This document shows positions 62,675 to 64,000 of a DNA stretch of 64,000 nucleotides, piece after piece. Below the pieces are notes generated by a model, which saw only the letters and a list, made by a program, of their open reading frames with translations, was not told where the DNA came from and did no database searches. Source of the stretch: Microbacterium sp. 18062 (lineage in GTDB: Bacteria; Actinomycetota; Actinomycetes; Actinomycetales; Microbacteriaceae); assembly GCF_902706225.1 (NCBI RefSeq), contig NZ_CACSKB010000016.1, positions 1 to 64,000 on the forward strand, in the 5' to 3' direction. Each line of letters opens with the position of its first letter. The stretch's first letter is position 1. A program made the position numbers and the translations under genes.

Positions 62675-64000
62675 ATGACATCCGAATCCCTCGCCGAGGC
62701 GATCGCCCGCGCCGGGAGCCCCGTGGTGCTGCTGCGCGATCAGAACTGGCCCGCGTTCACGTTCCCCGTGGCCCCCGAGTTCACGAACTGGCGCGACGAG
62801 CAGCGATCGTGGAACACCACCGTGGCGCTCATGGACCAGTCCCACCACATGACCCAGCTGTTCCTGGACGGGGGCGACCTCCTCCCGCTCCTCGAGACGA
62901 TCTCGCCGAACACGTTCGCGACGTTCCGGCCGGGGGTCGCGAAGCAGCTCATCTCGGTCAACGAGTCCGGCCACGTCATCGGCGACGGCATCCTGTTCTA
63001 CAACTCCGACGGCCCCGAGGGGCTCGTGCTGATCGGCCACCACATCCTCATCGACTGGGTGCGGTACAACGTGGAGAAGGCCGAGCGGGCGGGCAAGGAC
63101 GTGCACCACCGTCTGGAGGCCAACTCGCACATGCGGCAGGGTCCCCCCACGTTCTACCGCTACGAGTTGCAGGGGCCCTTCGCGAACGAGGTGATGGAGA
63201 GGCTCTTCGACGGCCCCGTTCCCGAGGTGAAGTTCTTCCACATCGGGGACTTCACGATCGCCGGGCGACCGGTCAAGGGCCTGCGGCACGGGATGGCGGG
63301 ACAGCCGGGGTTCGAGTTCTTCGGTCCGTGGGCGGATGCGGACCCCGTGCGGGATGCGATCCTCGACGTCGGGGCCGAGTTCGGCATCCGCCGCGTCGGG
63401 GCGAAGGCGTATTCCGCCACCCCGCTCGAGTCCGGATGGGTGCCGACGCCCTTCCCCGCCGTCTTCGACGACGATCTCGCGGAGTACCGCGAGTGGCTGC
63501 CGGCCGAGCGCATCGGGTCGATCGCGGGGTCGCTCCACTCCGACGACGTGCACGACTACTACCTGACGCCCTACGACATCGGGCTCGGGCGGTCGGTGCG
63601 GTTCGACCACGACTTCCACGGCCGGGCCGCGCTCGAACGGCACGCCGCAGCGCCCCCGCGCCACAAGGTCACGCTGCTGTGGAACGCCGACGACGTCGCC
63701 GACGTCGTGCGGTCGCAGCTCGAGCCGGGCACGCCCGCGAAGTTCCTCGACTTCCCGAAGGGGCGCTACGGGCTCTACCAGATGGACGAGGTCCTGCGCG
63801 GCGGAAAGCGCGTCGGCATCTCGACGGATGCCGGCTACATCGCCTACGACCAGCTGTACATGTCGCTCGCGACCCTTGACATCGACATCGCGGACGGCGA
63901 GGTCGTGGAGGTGGTGTGGGGCGAGGACCCGATCTCGAAGAAGGACGCGGTCGACCGGCAGCACCGGCAGGTGCGCATCCGCGCGACCGTCGCCCCCGCG
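62675..64000 (+). CDS. LigM/DesA-like THF-dependent methyltransferase paralogue, truncated by window end
   Basis: 442 codons to the window edge; perhaps 15-30 residues are missing. The ATG has AAGGAAGG 6 nt upstream. It has the same GcvT fold as the LigM protein at 53918: MDQSHHM (Gln55, His58), [19 protein letters not shown] and KAYSATPLESGWVPTPFPA are shared. Two vanillate-site residues differ: the LigM Tyr31 position is Phe30 and the Arg122 position is His122 (LIGHHI). This suggests THF-dependent O- or N-demethylation of a substrate other than vanillate, perhaps one without the carboxylate. It is divergent from a dedicated importer. Confidence 0.85.
   Translation, partial: MTSESLAEAIARAGSPVVLLRDQNWPAFTFPVAPEFTNWRDEQRSWNTTVALMDQSHHMTQLFLDGGDLLPLLETISPNTFATFRPGVAKQLISVNESGHVIGDGILFYNSDGPEGLVLIGHHILIDWVRYNVEKAERAGKDVHHRLEANSHMRQGPPTFYRYELQGPFANEVMERLFDGPVPEVKFFHIGDFTIAGRPVKGLRHGMAGQPGFEFFGPWADADPVRDAILDVGAEFGIRRVGAKAYSATPLESGWVPTPFPAVFDDDLAEYREWLPAERIGSIAGSLHSDDVHDYYLTPYDIGLGRSVRFDHDFHGRAALERHAAAPPRHKVTLLWNADDVADVVRSQLEPGTPAKFLDFPKGRYGLYQMDEVLRGGKRVGISTDAGYIAYDQLYMSLATLDIDIADGEVVEVVWGEDPISKKDAVDRQHRQVRIRATVAPA

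Overview
The window is a very GC-rich stretch of actinobacterial chromosome, probably Microbacteriaceae and plausibly Microbacterium. This is inferred from codon use, the lipoprotein signal peptides, the gene families, and two copies of a GAGACTGCA/TGCAGTCTC palindromic repeat typical of that group. It is almost entirely catabolic: about 58 protein genes in tight operons, seven regulators from six families (MarR x2, LysR, LacI, IclR, PadR, GntR) and six ABC importers. I saw no rRNA, tRNA, CRISPR array, transposase or phage gene.

Layout. (1) 8-10780, minus strand: a long operon with a split transketolase, a zinc alcohol dehydrogenase, a ribose-type ABC importer, two SDRs, a TIM-barrel isomerase-like protein and a benzaldehyde/vanillin-type aldehyde dehydrogenase. 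(2) 11098-13231, plus: an aldehyde dehydrogenase and a MarR regulator, divergent from block 1. (3) 13361-18497, minus: a taurine/nitrate-type ABC importer ending in a ThDP enzyme, with a divergent LysR gene. (4) 19704-28502: a galactoside island with two GH36 alpha-galactosidases, a sugar ABC importer and a LacI regulator. (5) 28666-36044, minus: a P450 operon. A CYP199-like P450 is first, a VanB-like reductase is last, and a second taurine/nitrate-type importer plus a dihydroxyacetone kinase lie between; a MarR gene is divergent. (6) 36731-39634: a small HtaA-like gene, a collapsed TIM-barrel gene, an aldo/keto reductase and an epoxide hydrolase. (7) 39656-51045, minus: a branched-chain-type ABC importer, two aldehyde dehydrogenases, an NTF2/SnoaL-like protein, a LigW-like decarboxylase and a lignostilbene-dioxygenase-like carotenoid oxygenase; IclR is divergent. 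(8) 52063-57475, plus: metF-purU-ligM, then PadR with an aberrant FolE, then GntR. (9) 57708-62392, minus: a second branched-chain-type importer, divergent from a second LigM-like gene that runs off the right edge.

How it fits together (inference). Blocks 7 and 8 read as a lignin-dimer pathway of the kind worked out in Sphingobium SYK-6 and Novosphingobium. A stilbene is made, perhaps by an LdpA-like deformylase, and is cleaved by the dioxygenase to two aromatic aldehydes. These are oxidised by the two ALDHs, any 5-carboxyvanillate is decarboxylated by LigW, and vanillate is O-demethylated onto tetrahydrofolate by LigM. MetF and PurU then recycle the one-carbon carrier. Block 5 adds an oxidative (P450) O-demethylation route that releases formaldehyde. 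The DHA kinase in that operon and the split transketolase of block 1 could capture that formaldehyde through dihydroxyacetone. The apparent novelty is this set of parts collected in one actinobacterial region, with PurU in place of the usual formate-THF ligase, a FolE lacking its substrate arginine, and a second LigM lacking the vanillate-binding arginine.
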